From Cordia subcordata (taxonomy: Eukaryota > Streptophyta > Magnoliopsida > Boraginales > Cordiaceae): a DNA stretch of 64,000 nt. Within the stretch, counting starts at the first letter, position 1. Every line of letters begins with the position of its first letter. The notes beneath the pieces are model-generated. The model had not been told where the DNA came from. It did no database searches and saw only the letters and a list, made by a program, of their open reading frames with translations. The position numbers were made by a program, and so were the translations under genes. The stretch lies in contig JAPTOF010000005.1 in the NCBI GenBank assembly GCA_028554755.1, forward strand, positions 4,054,501-4,118,500, written 5' to 3'. This document shows, piece by piece, positions 43,862 through 56,359 of the stretch.

Positions 43862-46800
43862 GCGTCGAGGAACAATGCTACACTTGACTAAAACTACTCC
43901 ATAGAGCTAAAGAAGTAAAGTAAATTATGTTAAGCTAGGCAAGATTAATCTAGATAGACTAAAGTGTAGTGGTTGCGGGACCCCTCAGAGTTGTTTGTTG
44001 CCATTTATTTATTTCGACTCCTAAAAGATCTCAAAAATATCTAGAAAATCTGGGCTTCAATCTAATTAGGCATAACATGCCAGATTTTCTTCAAAACGCC
44101 CCTGTTGTTATTTGCATGTCATCAGCATTTCAATGCTTTCAAATTCCTTAAATGCTAAGTGCCTAATCATATTTTCTTTCTTATCCCAACATGGCAAAGT
44201 ACTCATACCACTTCCATACTTTCTAGGCCTCAACTAGCCAATGAGTGTGAATTTGGGGTGTAAATAATGACCCTATACGTTGTTCGATAGGAGTTTGAAC
44301 TACTTACGCCTCTTCGTTATCCGCCAGGCATCCTTGATCAACTAATGAAGATATGACACTTTTGGTCATGACTCCTTGAATCATTAATCTTCTCACATTT
44401 TGAACTCTATTCTTCATTGCTTGGCATCATAAACTTTTCCTCATAATTCTCAACGTGTGCATTCTTGAACATATCTTGCTCGATGCATTCAACATAGATG
44501 TGGGGATCTTAAATGCTGCCTCTATATCTTTTCATGTCCACAACGCCTCAGCCTTCATCATCATGGACACATATATTGCAATCATCATCCTTGTACCAAT
44601 GGGGCCAAAAGACTTCTCGTTCTCACTCTTAACATATCTTTTGATCACATGAGGCAAACAATATGCCTGAAGAAGCCTGACTAGGAGGTGATATCCGAGT
44701 CAAAATACATAACCAAATATCTTTTGCCTTAAACCCACACTCTCCAGTTAGCACCTTGATGCCATCTACGGCTAGTACTTGCTAATCACTAGTGGTGGCC
44801 TATTGCTCCTCAATGCCAAGAACCCTGTTCTTACCAAGCCACTCCAAGAAAGGCTTTCACAACCTTGGCCTTCCTTAGAGACAATAGGATCCATCAAATA
44901 GTGGCAAAAGGTAACGATGGGAAACTAAAGACCATATTTGATGCCATTCAATTTTCTTGTGAAGCCTTGATTATTGGCTATTCTCTTTTTGAATCCAGCC
45001 TATTTCTGTGGTCCTCTACTGCCAACTGCTTTATTTTTCAATTTTTGCTATACCACTATCACCTTTGTTTGCTTGGCAGCCTTTTTGGCCTTCGACCTCA
45101 TTGGCGTGGCCTTGTCTCCAAATGATCATATCAGGATGCATTTTGTCTTTGACTAAGCAAAAACACTTGGTCGTGTTTCGACATTTTAAATAACAATGTT
45201 GAAAAGGATTTATCTTTATGAGTAAGCTTTCAACCTCTTCTAGTCTATAGATATCTTCTCTGCCCTTTTTCCATTATGATTACCAAAAACCTTATTTTGT
45301 TGTGAAATGAATCTACTTTGTTTTATCCTCTAAAAGTTACGTTTCCAACTGCTTCTCCATCGTTCTCGTCCTAAATGCTACAATTTTATGAATCCACAAC
45401 TTCCTTTTTTCACCCTACGATTTCATACAAGTCAATGGCTACAATTCATTCACAGCTATTTTGGCTTTCTGAATATGCCACCGACAAAAATATACACCTA
45501 TTTTCTCTCGTATGTTCTTTCCACTTTTTCTTCAAGCCATGATAGAAAAGCTCTCTCTCATTGCCTTATCCACAAATATCAAGAGGTAGTGAAATCTCTC
45601 AATCCTTTTTGTCTAGAATTTTTTTTTTATTTATGTACGTGTGTGTACCATCATGCATGTGTGAATATGTGTGTCTTTTGCGTTGACAATGTTGGATGGT
45701 TAACGCCTTATTCTTTTGATGCTCCGTTATCTAAATATATTTTGGACATCAAAATGGTCGTAGTTATTATATCAGATACCAAATTTCACCATTTTTTTTT
45801 GCAATTTTTTTACCAAATTTCTTTCAGCGTTTTTGGTTTGCCAAAATTCTTCTTTACCAAATCTTTCACTATTGCTTCACTTCACCCATTTTGTGAAAGA
45901 TTTCAGAGAAATTCAATTTGAGTTTTTCTTATTTTTCTCTATTTCTTTCCTAATTCCTCAGGAAGTTTAAATTTTTTTTTTATGGGGGTCACTGAAAGTT
46001 TGTTGAGTTTGTTTAGTATCTTTTGGTTGGTTGTTTATTTGTAATACTTGGATTTGTTAATGGAATGAACTATCAAGCAATTTAACCATAATGCTGAAAC
46101 TTTCTATCTACTTAATGAAGGCATTTTCTTTATTCTATTCAAGAGATTCAGGAAAAGTGTTCTCGAATCCCTACAGTTTTTGTTTATATTCTCAAATATA
46201 GATGGATGTATATTAATTCTTACTTTGACTGCCAAAGTGAATCTCAACACTTGGTTTATAGCTGATTCTCAAAAAGGGGCGATATACATAAATTCTCTGT
46301 TACTCTATTCATATAAATTCTCAAGAGACATGGTCTCTATCTAAGGCTTTTCTTCTTTTTATAACTTTTTGAATCTCTAACTAAAAGCAACAAAATTTAG
46401 TGTCTCTTTAGTTTTGATTCACTTACAAGAATGCCAATTTGGAAGCTCAAATCAACTCTAATTAGTTAGTTTTTTATTCACTGGCTCTATTTTTCTATTT
46501 TTTGTAATTTTTTTTGTTCTTTTCTTTTTTACTATTTTGGGGTCTTTATTTTTATTGTATCTTGATTTATTTTCTATTTTCATGGATTTTTTTTTTCAAG
46601 TCATGCTACAAATAGGTGAAAAACAATTATTTTGTTTTAATTGTTATTTTTTTAAAAAACAATTGTTGAATTATTTTGTTGCATTAGATAAGTAATATTT
46701 ATGTGAGATTGGAGCACTTTGGCTTTCAGTATTTTGTACGCTCATCATATATGTCCTATTATTTAGAACTTGCTCATGTATGTGCAATAAAATGTCATTG

Positions 46801-47632
46801 GAGGAATTTTCCTTTTGTGTATGTTGATGTTTGTTCTCAAGAGAATAATTTTTAGAAAGTTTGTTTCATTTGCATGTTGTTTGATAAAATTTAACCACTT
46901 CCTATAATATTCGAACTTACCACATGATTTTATAGGCTTCATGGCAATGGATGCCACCCCTGCAAGCTTGCTTGATTTTGAAATCACCCTTTTAGCTTCC
47001 ACGACATGGTGGACTTTTTGAGTCCATAAAGAAAAGATTGAAAGAAAATAGACACATGGTTACTGTGATGGGTGAAGGTGCAGAATAGGATTTGGTTTTT
47101 GAAAGCCTAAAATTTTATGATGCAAAGGATCCTTCAAAGAACAAAATTCTTTAAGATGTTGGGTTGTGAATATTTCAAATTAAGGTGTATATATCTCAAG
47201 TTATGTTATACATTATCTAACTTCTTTTATCACATTGTATGCTTTGAAGTGGAATCTTTTAGTTGTTTAGTCTATTATGCTAATTCTCATGAGTGCAATG
47301 ATTATCTTACAAATGATGTCCATGGTTTGACTTTCTAGACATTTATACCAACAGTTGTATTACTTCAGATCACAGTCATTTTGAGGCTCTGATATCTCTA
47401 ATGAAGACACCTTCCTTGGTGGAGACTATGTTATTCCGAGAAATGCCAAAGAGCTTGATCTACGCTCTTAACTCGGCATTTCTTCCTGCACACTTGCAAA
47501 CATTATATAGATATTAAAATATATATTGTCATTTCTACAACAAAATAATAATATCCCAAATATTCATTTGGATTGGAAAGACAATAATTTTTTAGGCTCT
47601 GTCTTACACTAGCTTATCCTTTGTGACTTATA
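43862..47632. other. Gene-free, unassigned degenerate sequence
   Basis: 44360-45200 reads on the minus strand as a string of short open pieces (for example KVLTGECGFKAKDIWL, WPHWYKDDDC). They look like decayed coding sequence but match no family I know. The longest plus frame, 45388-45921 (177 codons), is rich in Phe, Tyr and Leu and looks like translated T-rich DNA. I see no exon structure. Confidence 0.3.
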
Positions 47633-47879
47633 GCCTGTTTGGAATGATCTTATTTTAAGATGCTTATCCTATTGAAATTTAAAGATATCTTATCATATAT
47701 ACTATGCATCTATAGTTGTAAAAAATAAGATAGAAATGATTGCTTATTTTTTATAAGATAAAAAGTATGGTTTTGTTTTGAATTTTCATAGGATGCATGA
47801 AAAGATTTCTTAAATCTTATAAGATGTACCTTCATTTCAATAGGATAAGTATCTTAAAATAAGACTATAACAAACAGAG
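47633..47879. mobile_element. MITE, family C, about 247 bp
   Basis: It has long inverted ends. The left has GCCTGTTTGGAATGATCTTA then TTTTAAGATGCTTATCCTAT. The right, complemented, has CTCTGTTTGTTATAGTCTTA then TTTTAAGATACTTATCCTAT. The arms are about 46 bp each with few mismatches. Both sides are flanked by TA. The superfamily is unclear. Confidence 0.7.
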
Positions 47880-48229
47880 TATTAATACGATTGTTTTGTT
47901 TATTTTAGATTATATATAGTCATATAATAGAGTTCTTGGCAGTTAACATTATTGAGAACTGTAAGATATATTTAGCGGCTTCTCTTTACATGGCTAAAAA
48001 ATGGAAAGAGGCGAGCTATAATAAAGGGGAAGGGAAACTAACTATTTCTATTTTGTATTATCATATTTGGTGCCATGAACAAATTTAAATAAGAAGGAAT
48101 TTTCACTAACGCAATTAGAGTGATGATTTAAATGATGGCATAACTTAAATTCTTAAAATCAATCTTTACACCTAATCATGATTCCTGTTATGAAGAAGAA
48201 GAATCCTTCACCAGACCATAACTGTTTGG

Positions 48230-48428
48230 CACCAGGAAAGGGAAATTCAAAATTAATTTTGATGCTTCTTTAGATATTCAGGAAAGATAAGTAGGAGTTG
48301 TAGCTATTGCTAGGAATGGTGAAAGGAAGTCAATCAATGGCAGAGCACAACTGATTAAATGCAATTCAGTTATTGAAGCAAAGGCTTTTGCATTTAAAAT
48401 TAGAACTCAGATTTCAAGAGAGTTGTAG
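48230..48428 (+). pseudogene. LINE-type RNase H domain remnant
   Basis: The frame gives KFKINFDASLDIQER, a stop (48288-48290), VGVVAIARNGE, then SVIEAKAFAFKIRTQIS and a stop at 48426. This is the pattern of the RNase H-like domain found at the end of plant non-LTR retrotransposon proteins (KxNxDGS...GxGxVxRDxxG...AExxAxxxA). There is no reverse transcriptase nearby, so it is an isolated fragment. Confidence 0.65.
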
Positions 48429-49639
48429 CAAAGGCTCTTCCATCTATTAAGAGAAGTCCTGTCCATGGCTTTAAAACTTCCATCTATGCTTAATTTTTAT
48501 TATTGGATATATAAATTGATTTGTTTTCCACTGAATTATTCTTTAAGAGTTTGGTTTATGCTATTATCTTATTGTATTTAATTTTTTTACGACTATAACA
48601 CTAATTTGCTTGCATTCTCTAGTTTTATGTAATATGGAACTGGCTTATATATTCGGTGAAATGTACAGAGTTTCTTTATTATTATATTATGATTTCGTTT
48701 TTTAAGTTTACATTTAAGAAATTCTTTCCCTTTGTAAGCTAGAAAGTGATATTTTTACTTTTTGCTTGACAGCAACATGCAATTTCTTGTAACTATTGAA
48801 CTCATAGTGAATATTTGGAAGTCATATTCTGATTTTACATGTTAAGTAGTTCGGTTTTGTGAACCATTATTCCCTCATATAACCACTATAGAGACATCAT
48901 TATAGAGAAACAAAATTTAATAAGAATCTGAATTCATTTTGCATAGAATTTTATTTTATTGCCCATGCATCACACGGTTACTCACTAAAGAATACCAAGA
49001 TTTTTGTTCAAGCACACAAAATGACTTAACTACAAAATATCAAACTCAAAACTCCAAAAAGAGAGTTCATCCTTTAGCTTTCAAAAGACGAAATTGATAG
49101 CTATATCTTTTCTTCGGGCTAGTCTACAATGCATGAAGCCTACAAGAGAAGGAGTGTTTCCTATTTTCAAAGGACAAATACAAATGATGCATTTCAATTT
49201 ATTATTTCGCGCAATTAATTAACAAAAGCTTCCATTTCATGCTGGAAAAGAATTATGTGCTACAATGTAGTTATCTTCTTCCCTTTTAGGGAGCACTTTA
49301 GTCTATTATCTTCACTATCAAACATTTATGTAACTTATTATGTACTTAAATTTATTATCTTATTTTCCGACATGATTATTTCTAAACAGCATTATTATGA
49401 ACATTGTATACTACTTTTTTTTTTTTTATCATGTTAAACTATTAAGTGAACACATAAAATTTTCTATTTACCACCATTTTTTTTTAATCAACACAATCAT
49501 AGCAATATAACACATTCAATTCTACAAATTATCTTGTAATTAGCATAATACTAAAAACACCAAAAAAATATTATTATTTATTTGTATTATAGTACATGAC
49601 TTGCATTTTAATCCCCCGTGCATTACATGGGTTTCTCTC
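48429..49639. other. No feature seen
   Basis: This is AT-rich sequence without motif. Some may be the 3' end of the LINE or the outside of the copia LTR that follows. Confidence 0.3.
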
Positions 49640-50305
49640 TAGTTAATTAACTATAGCTTAAGGCATGATAAGGACACTATTCTCAAAGATCTTTCCCCGA
49701 ACTATAAAGAACATAGAAGTAGCATATCCCTCAAATTCAACAAGCTCTTCTAGTTATAAAACTAGGGGTAGGAATAACAAAATATATCAAGTTGTTTTTA
49801 ACCTAGCAACAACATACAGAGAGTATCAGTAAGCATAGCAGAAAAATATTATGGCTTAAATGTTTTCATAATAGAACTAAATGGCTCTATTTATATCCAA
49901 TATTGTTAAATAGAAGTGGAGAAAGTGGTGGAAGAATAAGTCTGTCAACAACTAACTAAGTGAGAAAATAGGCATATGATGTTTAATAGTTCAAGATAAG
50001 ATTTTAGAATAAAAATCTGACCAAGTCTAAATAAGGAAAAAATAAATAATTTTTTATAAAATAAATTAAAATGAAAATAAATCAAAAATTTGCTTGGATT
50101 GGGCCTTACATATAATGGCACACAGGGCCAAATCCACCATTTTAAACTTTCAGCCCAAGTCTCATGTGCGCAAGTGAGCCCAATCGCTTATTTCATCTTC
50201 CATGGCCTACTTAAGGATGACTCTTGATAAGGTGAGAAAAAATGAAATGTTCTTCTGATGTGTGATGTGGAATGTCCTTTTGAGATATCTCACATAATTC
50301 TAACA
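49640..50305 (-). repeat. 3' LTR of a second copia element
   Basis: The minus strand reads GTGAGGGAT followed by TGTTAGAATTATGTGAG at 50305. This is the classic polypurine tract and LTR start of plant copia elements. A TATA-like GATATAAATAG lies near 49890-49900 in the same sense. The other end is not sharp; 49640 is approximate. Confidence 0.55.
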
Positions 50306-51038
50306 ATCCCTCACATATCTCAAAGGACTATAAGAAAAGAATACTTTGTTGGGTTTTATCCAATGGAGTCTAATGCATCATATCTGATGCCTTTTGGACT
50401 ATGAATCTGACCTAGATAGAATAAGATTTAACTTATAGAATAAGTGGTAAAGCTTTTAGCTTCTATGAACCAAGAATTCTTGTTATAAGTTAAGATTCTT
50501 ATTTATCACATTATACCCCCATAATTTTTGTTGTTCACTATGGATTAGCGCTAATAGGCTGTAGGTGTGTTTGATTATTCATGAGTGCTCTAGAAATTTT
50601 GTTACAAATTTTATAGGAGTGGCCTCATTCTATACTCATATACATCAATCCATTAAGTGCATTTTGCAATTAATATACCACCTCTAAAGGATGTGGATTT
50701 GATTAAGAGTATAACTCAACCATGCTTTTCTTGTAGTTTTGCACTATTCTCATAATAGGAAGGTCAAAATTTTAATAGCGGCCTATATATTAACTAATGA
50801 CTTGTTATACCCATATAAACCTAAGTTTTGGGATCGCTAATTACATAGGTTGGATTACCATCATTGTTGGGATCTCAAATTGGAAATAGTCCTATACCTC
50901 TTGATGTTTCATTAATTAGTTTTCTTCCTAAAGGTTTAGTAAGAGCATAGACCAAATTCATTTATGACTTTACGTAATCCATGGGGGTAATTTCATCTCT
51001 AAGTAACTACTTTATCACATTGTGTCTCAATCAAATGG
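50306..51038 (-). other. 3' interior of the second copia element
   Basis: Starts with the polypurine tract (50306-50314). No protein motif is visible between it and the RNase H domain. Confidence 0.4.
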
Positions 51039-53830
51039 TCAAATTTTCCCATTGAAAGTTTTATTTTTCACAATGGCTATTGTAACTTGACAATTACAAT
51101 GTATAGACACAGAAGGTGTTGGTTTTATTCCTAATAGAATACTTGCCAAGAAGTTTCTTAACCATTTAGCTTTATTACCAGGCAACTCCAATGCCACGAA
51201 TTTAGATTCCGTAGTTAACCTTGCAATTATGGTTTGTTTAGTTGATTTCCAAGTTACTTCACCCGTACCAAGGGTAAACCCATTGCCACTAGTGGATTTT
51301 GTCTCATTTGAATTAGTAATCCACTTAGCATCAGTGTATTCATCTAAAACAGTGGGAAATCCACTATATTTAATACCATAGTTTATAGTACTTCTCAAGT
51401 ATTTTAAAACTCTTACTAATGCAATTCAATGATCATGGCTCGAATTTTGAGTGTACCTACTCAATCTACATACAACATAAGCTATGTTAGGTCGAGATAA
51501 GTTCATTAGATGCATTAGGCTCCTAATTACCTAAGCATATTTATTCTGAGAAACAGCATCTCCAATATTTTTTTTTCAATTGACTATTAATATCTTAAGA
51601 AGTGCTCACAGGTGTTACATCAAAATTTTCAAACTTCTTAAAAAAGTTTCTTTACATAATGTCCTTGACTTAATATTAGACTATGATAATTCTCTTATGA
51701 TTTTTATGCCTAAGATAACATTAACTTCTCAATGTCTTTCATATCAAAATTAGAAGATAGAAAGCTTTTAGTTCTTTGTATTACATTAAGACGAGAACAA
51801 AAAATAAGTATGTCATCCACATAAAGGCATATAATCGCGCAATTACCAGTAACAAGCTTTATACATGCATATTTATCTACTTCAATATATGAAAAACCAT
51901 CACTCAACTGAACTTCATCAAATTTGTCATGCCATTGTTTAGGAGCTTATTTTAGACCATATAATAATTTTAGTAATTTACAAACTTTATTTTTTTGACT
52001 AGTCATCATAGAGCTGTTGGATTGCTCCATGTAAATTTCTTCTTCTAAATCACCATTCACAAAGGTAGTTTTGACATCCATTGGCTGGATAAAAAGTTTG
52101 TGTATTGAAGCCAAAACAATTAAAATATGAATAGAGAAAATTCTAGTTATGGGAGCATATGTATCAAAATAATCGATATTTTGCTTTTCAATAAAACCTT
52201 TTGCAAGAAGTCTAGCTTTGTATCTATCAATAGAACCATCAGAATTAAATTTCCTTTTAAAAATCCATTTGCAACTAATAGGTTTAGCTCCTGGAGGTAA
52301 ATCAACTAATTTTCAAATATTATTTTGTAAAATTAAATTCATTTCAACTTTAAAAGATTCTATCCAAAATGGTGCATTAGAAGAAGAAATTGTATTAGAA
52401 AAAGTTAGAGGATCATCCTCTATAAGAAAACTATAGAAGTCATTACCAAAGGAATTTTCTTTCCGTGATCTCTTGCTTTATTTCAAATTCTCATTTTCAA
52501 AATCATTTTGAATAATAGGTGCACAAAAAATATTATTAGATTTCAAATGAAAGATGATCTAAAAAAAACTCAACATTTTTTGTTTAAACAATAGTGTTAC
52601 ATTCAATCACATCATTTTTAATTACATCAAATCTATATGTAGCATTATTATCAGCATATCCAATGAACATGCAATTAAAAGTTCTAGAGCCTATTTTCCT
52701 TTTCTTAAGGTTAGCTAACATAACTTTAGCAAGGCATCACTATACTCTCAAAAATTTTATGTTAGGAGAAGAACCTTTCCATAGTTGATCATTTCTTTCC
52801 AGTTCTCTTATAATGTATTCTTTTTTGTAAATGACACGCAGACAAAATAGCTTCACCCCAAATGTTATCAAGTGCATTAGAACTAACAAGTATACAGTTC
52901 ATCATTTCTTTTAAAGATCTATTTTTTCTTTCAGCTATGTCATTTGATTCGGGCAAATAAAGAGGTGTTATTTCATGAATTATACATTCTTTTTCACAAT
53001 AATTACTAAGCAAAACATAATTGCAACTTCTATTTGATCAAACTCTTTTAATCTTCTTACTGAACTTATTTTCTACTTCAAACTTGTATACAAGAAACAT
53101 GTCAAAAATTTCATCTTTATTTCTTAACAAATACACTTTTGTATATCTAGAGAAGTCATCAATAAATGTCACAGAATATCTTTTACCACCTTTAGTCATA
53201 TATATATTTTTAATTTCCCTAGATTAGTATGAACTAAGCTTAATAATTTAGATTCCCGAAAGATAGATGCATAGGATTTTTTAGTTTGTTTAGATTCAGC
53301 ACATATCTCATACTTACGGATGCTTGAATAATTGATATTAGAAATAAGACCAATAGATTGCATCTTCTTGATATAAGGCAAACTAACATGTTCTAATCTA
53401 GCATGCCATAAATCACAAGAATCAATCAAGTACGTAGAAGAACTGGCATTTTCATTCATCACTTGAGAAAATTGAGTATAAATAAACAATGATTACAATA
53501 TCCCTTTACCACAAATACATTGTTTTTGGTCAACACAACTTTATTAGACTCAAATGAAACTTTCATTCCAACTTTTCCTAATAATTCCAAAGAAAACAAA
53601 TTGGTGCGAATACTAGGAATATGTAACACCTCACTTAATGCCAAAGTTTTCTAGATGTGAACTTGAAAAGAACTTTTCCTTCCCTAAGAACTGGAGTAGT
53701 TCTTGAGTTACCAAGATAAACAAATCCTTCTCCTTACTCAACTTAGGTGTAAGTCATAAAATCATTTTTATTAGGGCAAATGTGCCTATTAGCATCAGAG
53801 GCCATCACCCAATCTCTCACATTGGCCACA
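51039..53830 (-). pseudogene. Second copia pol, degenerate
   Basis: From the 5' side, a protease-like stretch near 53790-53830 reads NVRDWVMASDANRHIC, with ASDA where DSGA is expected. 53644-53459 gives VLHIPSIRTNLFSLELLGKV. 53489-53196 gives CDLWHARLEHVSLPYIKKMQ (GAG-pre-integrase). 53215-53030 gives FIDDFSRYTKVYLL, and 53013-52789 gives DIAERKNRSLKEMMNCILVS (integrase). 52300-51910 gives YKARLLAKGFIEKQNIDYF and MDVKTTFVNGDLEEEIYMEQ. 51907-51710 gives IICLYVDDILIF with an intact YVDD. 51398-51039 gives STSGNGFTLGTGEVTWKSTK (RNase H). Numerous stops and frameshifts separate the pieces, so it is clearly inactive. It is a different lineage from the element at 22-31 kb. Confidence 0.88.
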
Positions 53831-54229
53831 ATATTGACTTGAGAAATGACCGGAACAATAATGTCATATACTTTGACCAAATTTGTATTTGCTTTAGCAG
53901 GACTTTTATTTCTCCCTATTCTTTTTCTACATTGAGGTGCATGGCGGCATGGTTTGCAACGTACAAAGCAATTTCATTTTTTCTTGAAGGTTGGATTGTT
54001 ATTTTTTGTCATTGGCCCCTATTCTAGCCTCGATTTCTACCATTGTTTTGGTCTATTCTCAAAGACTAATCTTGTCCTTTGTGGGTTGTGATTGCTCTCT
54101 TTTTTCCAAACTTGCTTGCTTTTCTTGTCGTAGGCTTTTTTCTCAGTCCCAAACTTGTTCAATGAATAAGCATGTTTGGTTCTACCTAGGCTAAAAAATA
54201 TATTTAGTTACTACCCTTGAGCAATCAAA
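53831..54229. other. Junction region between two retroelement remnants
   Basis: The copia gag should lie here but is not recognisable. The plus-strand frames at 53782-54194 are shadows of decayed sequence. Confidence 0.3.
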
Positions 54230-54840
54230 TCTTTGATCTAAACAATCATGTTTTCATAGCTTTTTGGTGTTGTGCCCAATGTCATTGTGATAGTGACACC
54301 ATTTCTTCTTATTCCTCTGCTCAAGATTGATTTTTAGTGGTAGAGGTTGACAGTAATATCTTGATTTTTAGTGGTAGAGGTTGACGGTAATATCTCGAGC
54401 TCTCAGTGCCACTAAAATGTTTGCTTGAGAAACGAGCAAGACTAATAGGTGACATATTTATGCTTTCAAGTGTCAATTGCTTTAGTCCCCACCTCTTTAC
54501 CTATTTGAGCATCCTCTCGACCCTTTTCTTTTCCCACACCATTTTGATCTTGTCTTTTGCGTGCTTAGCTAGTTTTCATGCTATATAAGCATCTCTAAGT
54601 TATAATGTATCTTTTGGCCCTGGCCATCATAGTGGTTAGGCTTTTTGTTTCCTTCTATGTGAAGGAACTAATCAAAACCTTGTCAATTTATCAAGTATGC
54701 CTCCCAAGCCAACATCATTAAGATTTGTGATTTGTCGATTTCATCGTTAAAGTTTTGCATGAAATCCCCTAAGGTTTCGTTTTTCCCTACTTTAAGCACA
54801 TGAATAATTGCATAGTTTGGGGAACCTTCTTACTATTGGA
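54230..54840 (-). pseudogene. Ty3/gypsy gag fragment
   Basis: 54330-54240 gives KKWCHYHNDIGHNTKKL, the knuckle-like motif WCxYHxDxGHxTxEC of plant gypsy gag with the last Cys lost. 54800-54720 gives VLKVGKNETLGDFMQNFND then EIDKSQI, the end of the gag core (GxxETLRxYLxRFN). Stops lie between. It is in the same orientation as, but unrelated to, the neighbouring copia pol. Confidence 0.6.
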
Positions 54841-55618
54841 GAATTAGTAAATAAATTCTTGGACCAACTACACGAAACTCAATATTGACATTGAGTAACT
54901 TATACCATGATAATGTGCTTCCCCCCAAGTATGCAAGAAAGAGAAAAACAAGAGAGGCAATTACTTGGGGATTTGGATTTAGTGCTCACTACAAAAACAA
55001 GGGTGGAAATTACTTGGGACATTATTGAGGTGTGGACCAAAGGTACTCTGATGCTTAAGTTAATAAATTGAAAGAAAAAAGTCTAAGCTAAGCTGAAGAA
55101 TTAGAGCAAAATATAGCTAAACGTTTTACAATACCTAAACCCTTAGAGTCAAATCTGCTCCTTTTTTTCCCATTGCAGAAAAAAGATCCCTTCCTCCCAC
55201 TTCAAAAATGATGAATATGAAGTTTGGGAGGCTACAGGCACTATGGATTCTCAGACTCCTAATTTGGTTGCCTTTCAAGGTCTTGCTGGTGTTACATGTA
55301 GGTTGTGATGTGCCTTGAGATGGTTGTCTCTTATCCCTTACCAGTTAGGGAATCCGTTCCCAAGCTATCACTATGTTGTGTTTGACCCATCCTTTAGTCC
55401 ACCTTTGGAAGGCAAAGAGTGTGACAGTATACACACTTCCTTTTACTCAATTTTCTTAGTGGAGTTGGAATTAAATTAGGAGTTTTTACCTTATCATATA
55501 AGACAACTATATGTCATAATGCCAATAGGAGGCCTTAGTAGAATTGGACTAGAAATTACCTTTCTGTCCAAGCAAGGCCAAATCTGTCCAAGTAAGGCCA
55601 AATTGTGAATGACTTGAG
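54841..55618. other. No feature seen
   Basis: I find short frames only, none recognisable. 54990-55440 is slightly less AT-rich but shows no family motif. Confidence 0.3.
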
Positions 55619-56082
55619 CTAGGTCCCTATTGTTTCCTCACTTTTTCAAATTGGATCCCGTTGTTTTAAAATAATCAAATTTGTCCTCAATATTTTGCAA
55701 ATATATCCAAAGTAGTCCCCTATTGTTTAAAACATTCATATTAGTCATTAATGTTTCATAAAGATAGTAAAACTAGTCCCCATTGTTTAAAAAACTATAT
55801 TAATTCTCGATATTTTACAAACTTACTCAAATTAGTTTATGTTTTAAGAAAGATATGGATAGAAAATATTGGGACTAATTTAAGTAAGTTTAGAAAACAT
55901 TAAGGTCTAATATGATTTTTTCCCTTCAAACAATAGGGATTAGTTTGATTATTTTCGCGAAATTTTAAAGACTAATATGAAGTTTCTAAATAATAGCAAC
56001 TAGTTTGACTATATTTGTGAAATATTGAGGACTAATTTAAATATTTTATAACTACAATTTGAAAAAAAATGAGGAAACAATA

Positions 56083-56085
<3 letters not shown>
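55619..56085. mobile_element. Fold-back element with internal repeats
   Basis: It begins TAGGTCCCTATTGTTTCCTC and ends with the complement of TCCTTATTGTTTCCTCATTT, giving inverted arms of about 30 bp. Between them AGTCCCTATTGTTTAAA-like units recur in direct, then inverted, orientation. Related sequence resumes at 58860-58990. Confidence 0.6.

Positions 56086-56120
<35 letters not shown>
56086..56120. repeat. (TA)n microsatellite
   Basis: About 15 TA units lie between the fold-back element and the second GC-rich element. Confidence 0.85.
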
Positions 56121-56123
<3 letters not shown>

Positions 56124-56359
56124 GGAGCGGGGTATAGGCGGGGTTCACAAACCCCTACTCCACACCTGTTATTTTTTCACCTGCCCCTACCTCGCCCCTA
56201 TACTTTTACCAGGGTTTCCTTCTAACTAACATTTTCACCCCTACTGGTGTTTTTTACACCATGCCCCTACCTAACGGGCACCTGTCAACAAAAGTCAAAG
56301 GGGCAGTAGCATCGGGGTAAAACTCTTACCTGTTAAACCCCTACTTGTTAAATGAAACT

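Noticed and set aside
44360..45200. Possible Mutator or CACTA transposase on the minus strand
   Set aside because: Short open pieces look like decayed coding sequence, but I could not match any block of either family, so no name is given.
45388..45921. 177-codon plus-strand frame
   Set aside because: Rich in Phe, Tyr, His and Leu as expected from T-rich DNA; no domain, signal or splice context that supports a gene.
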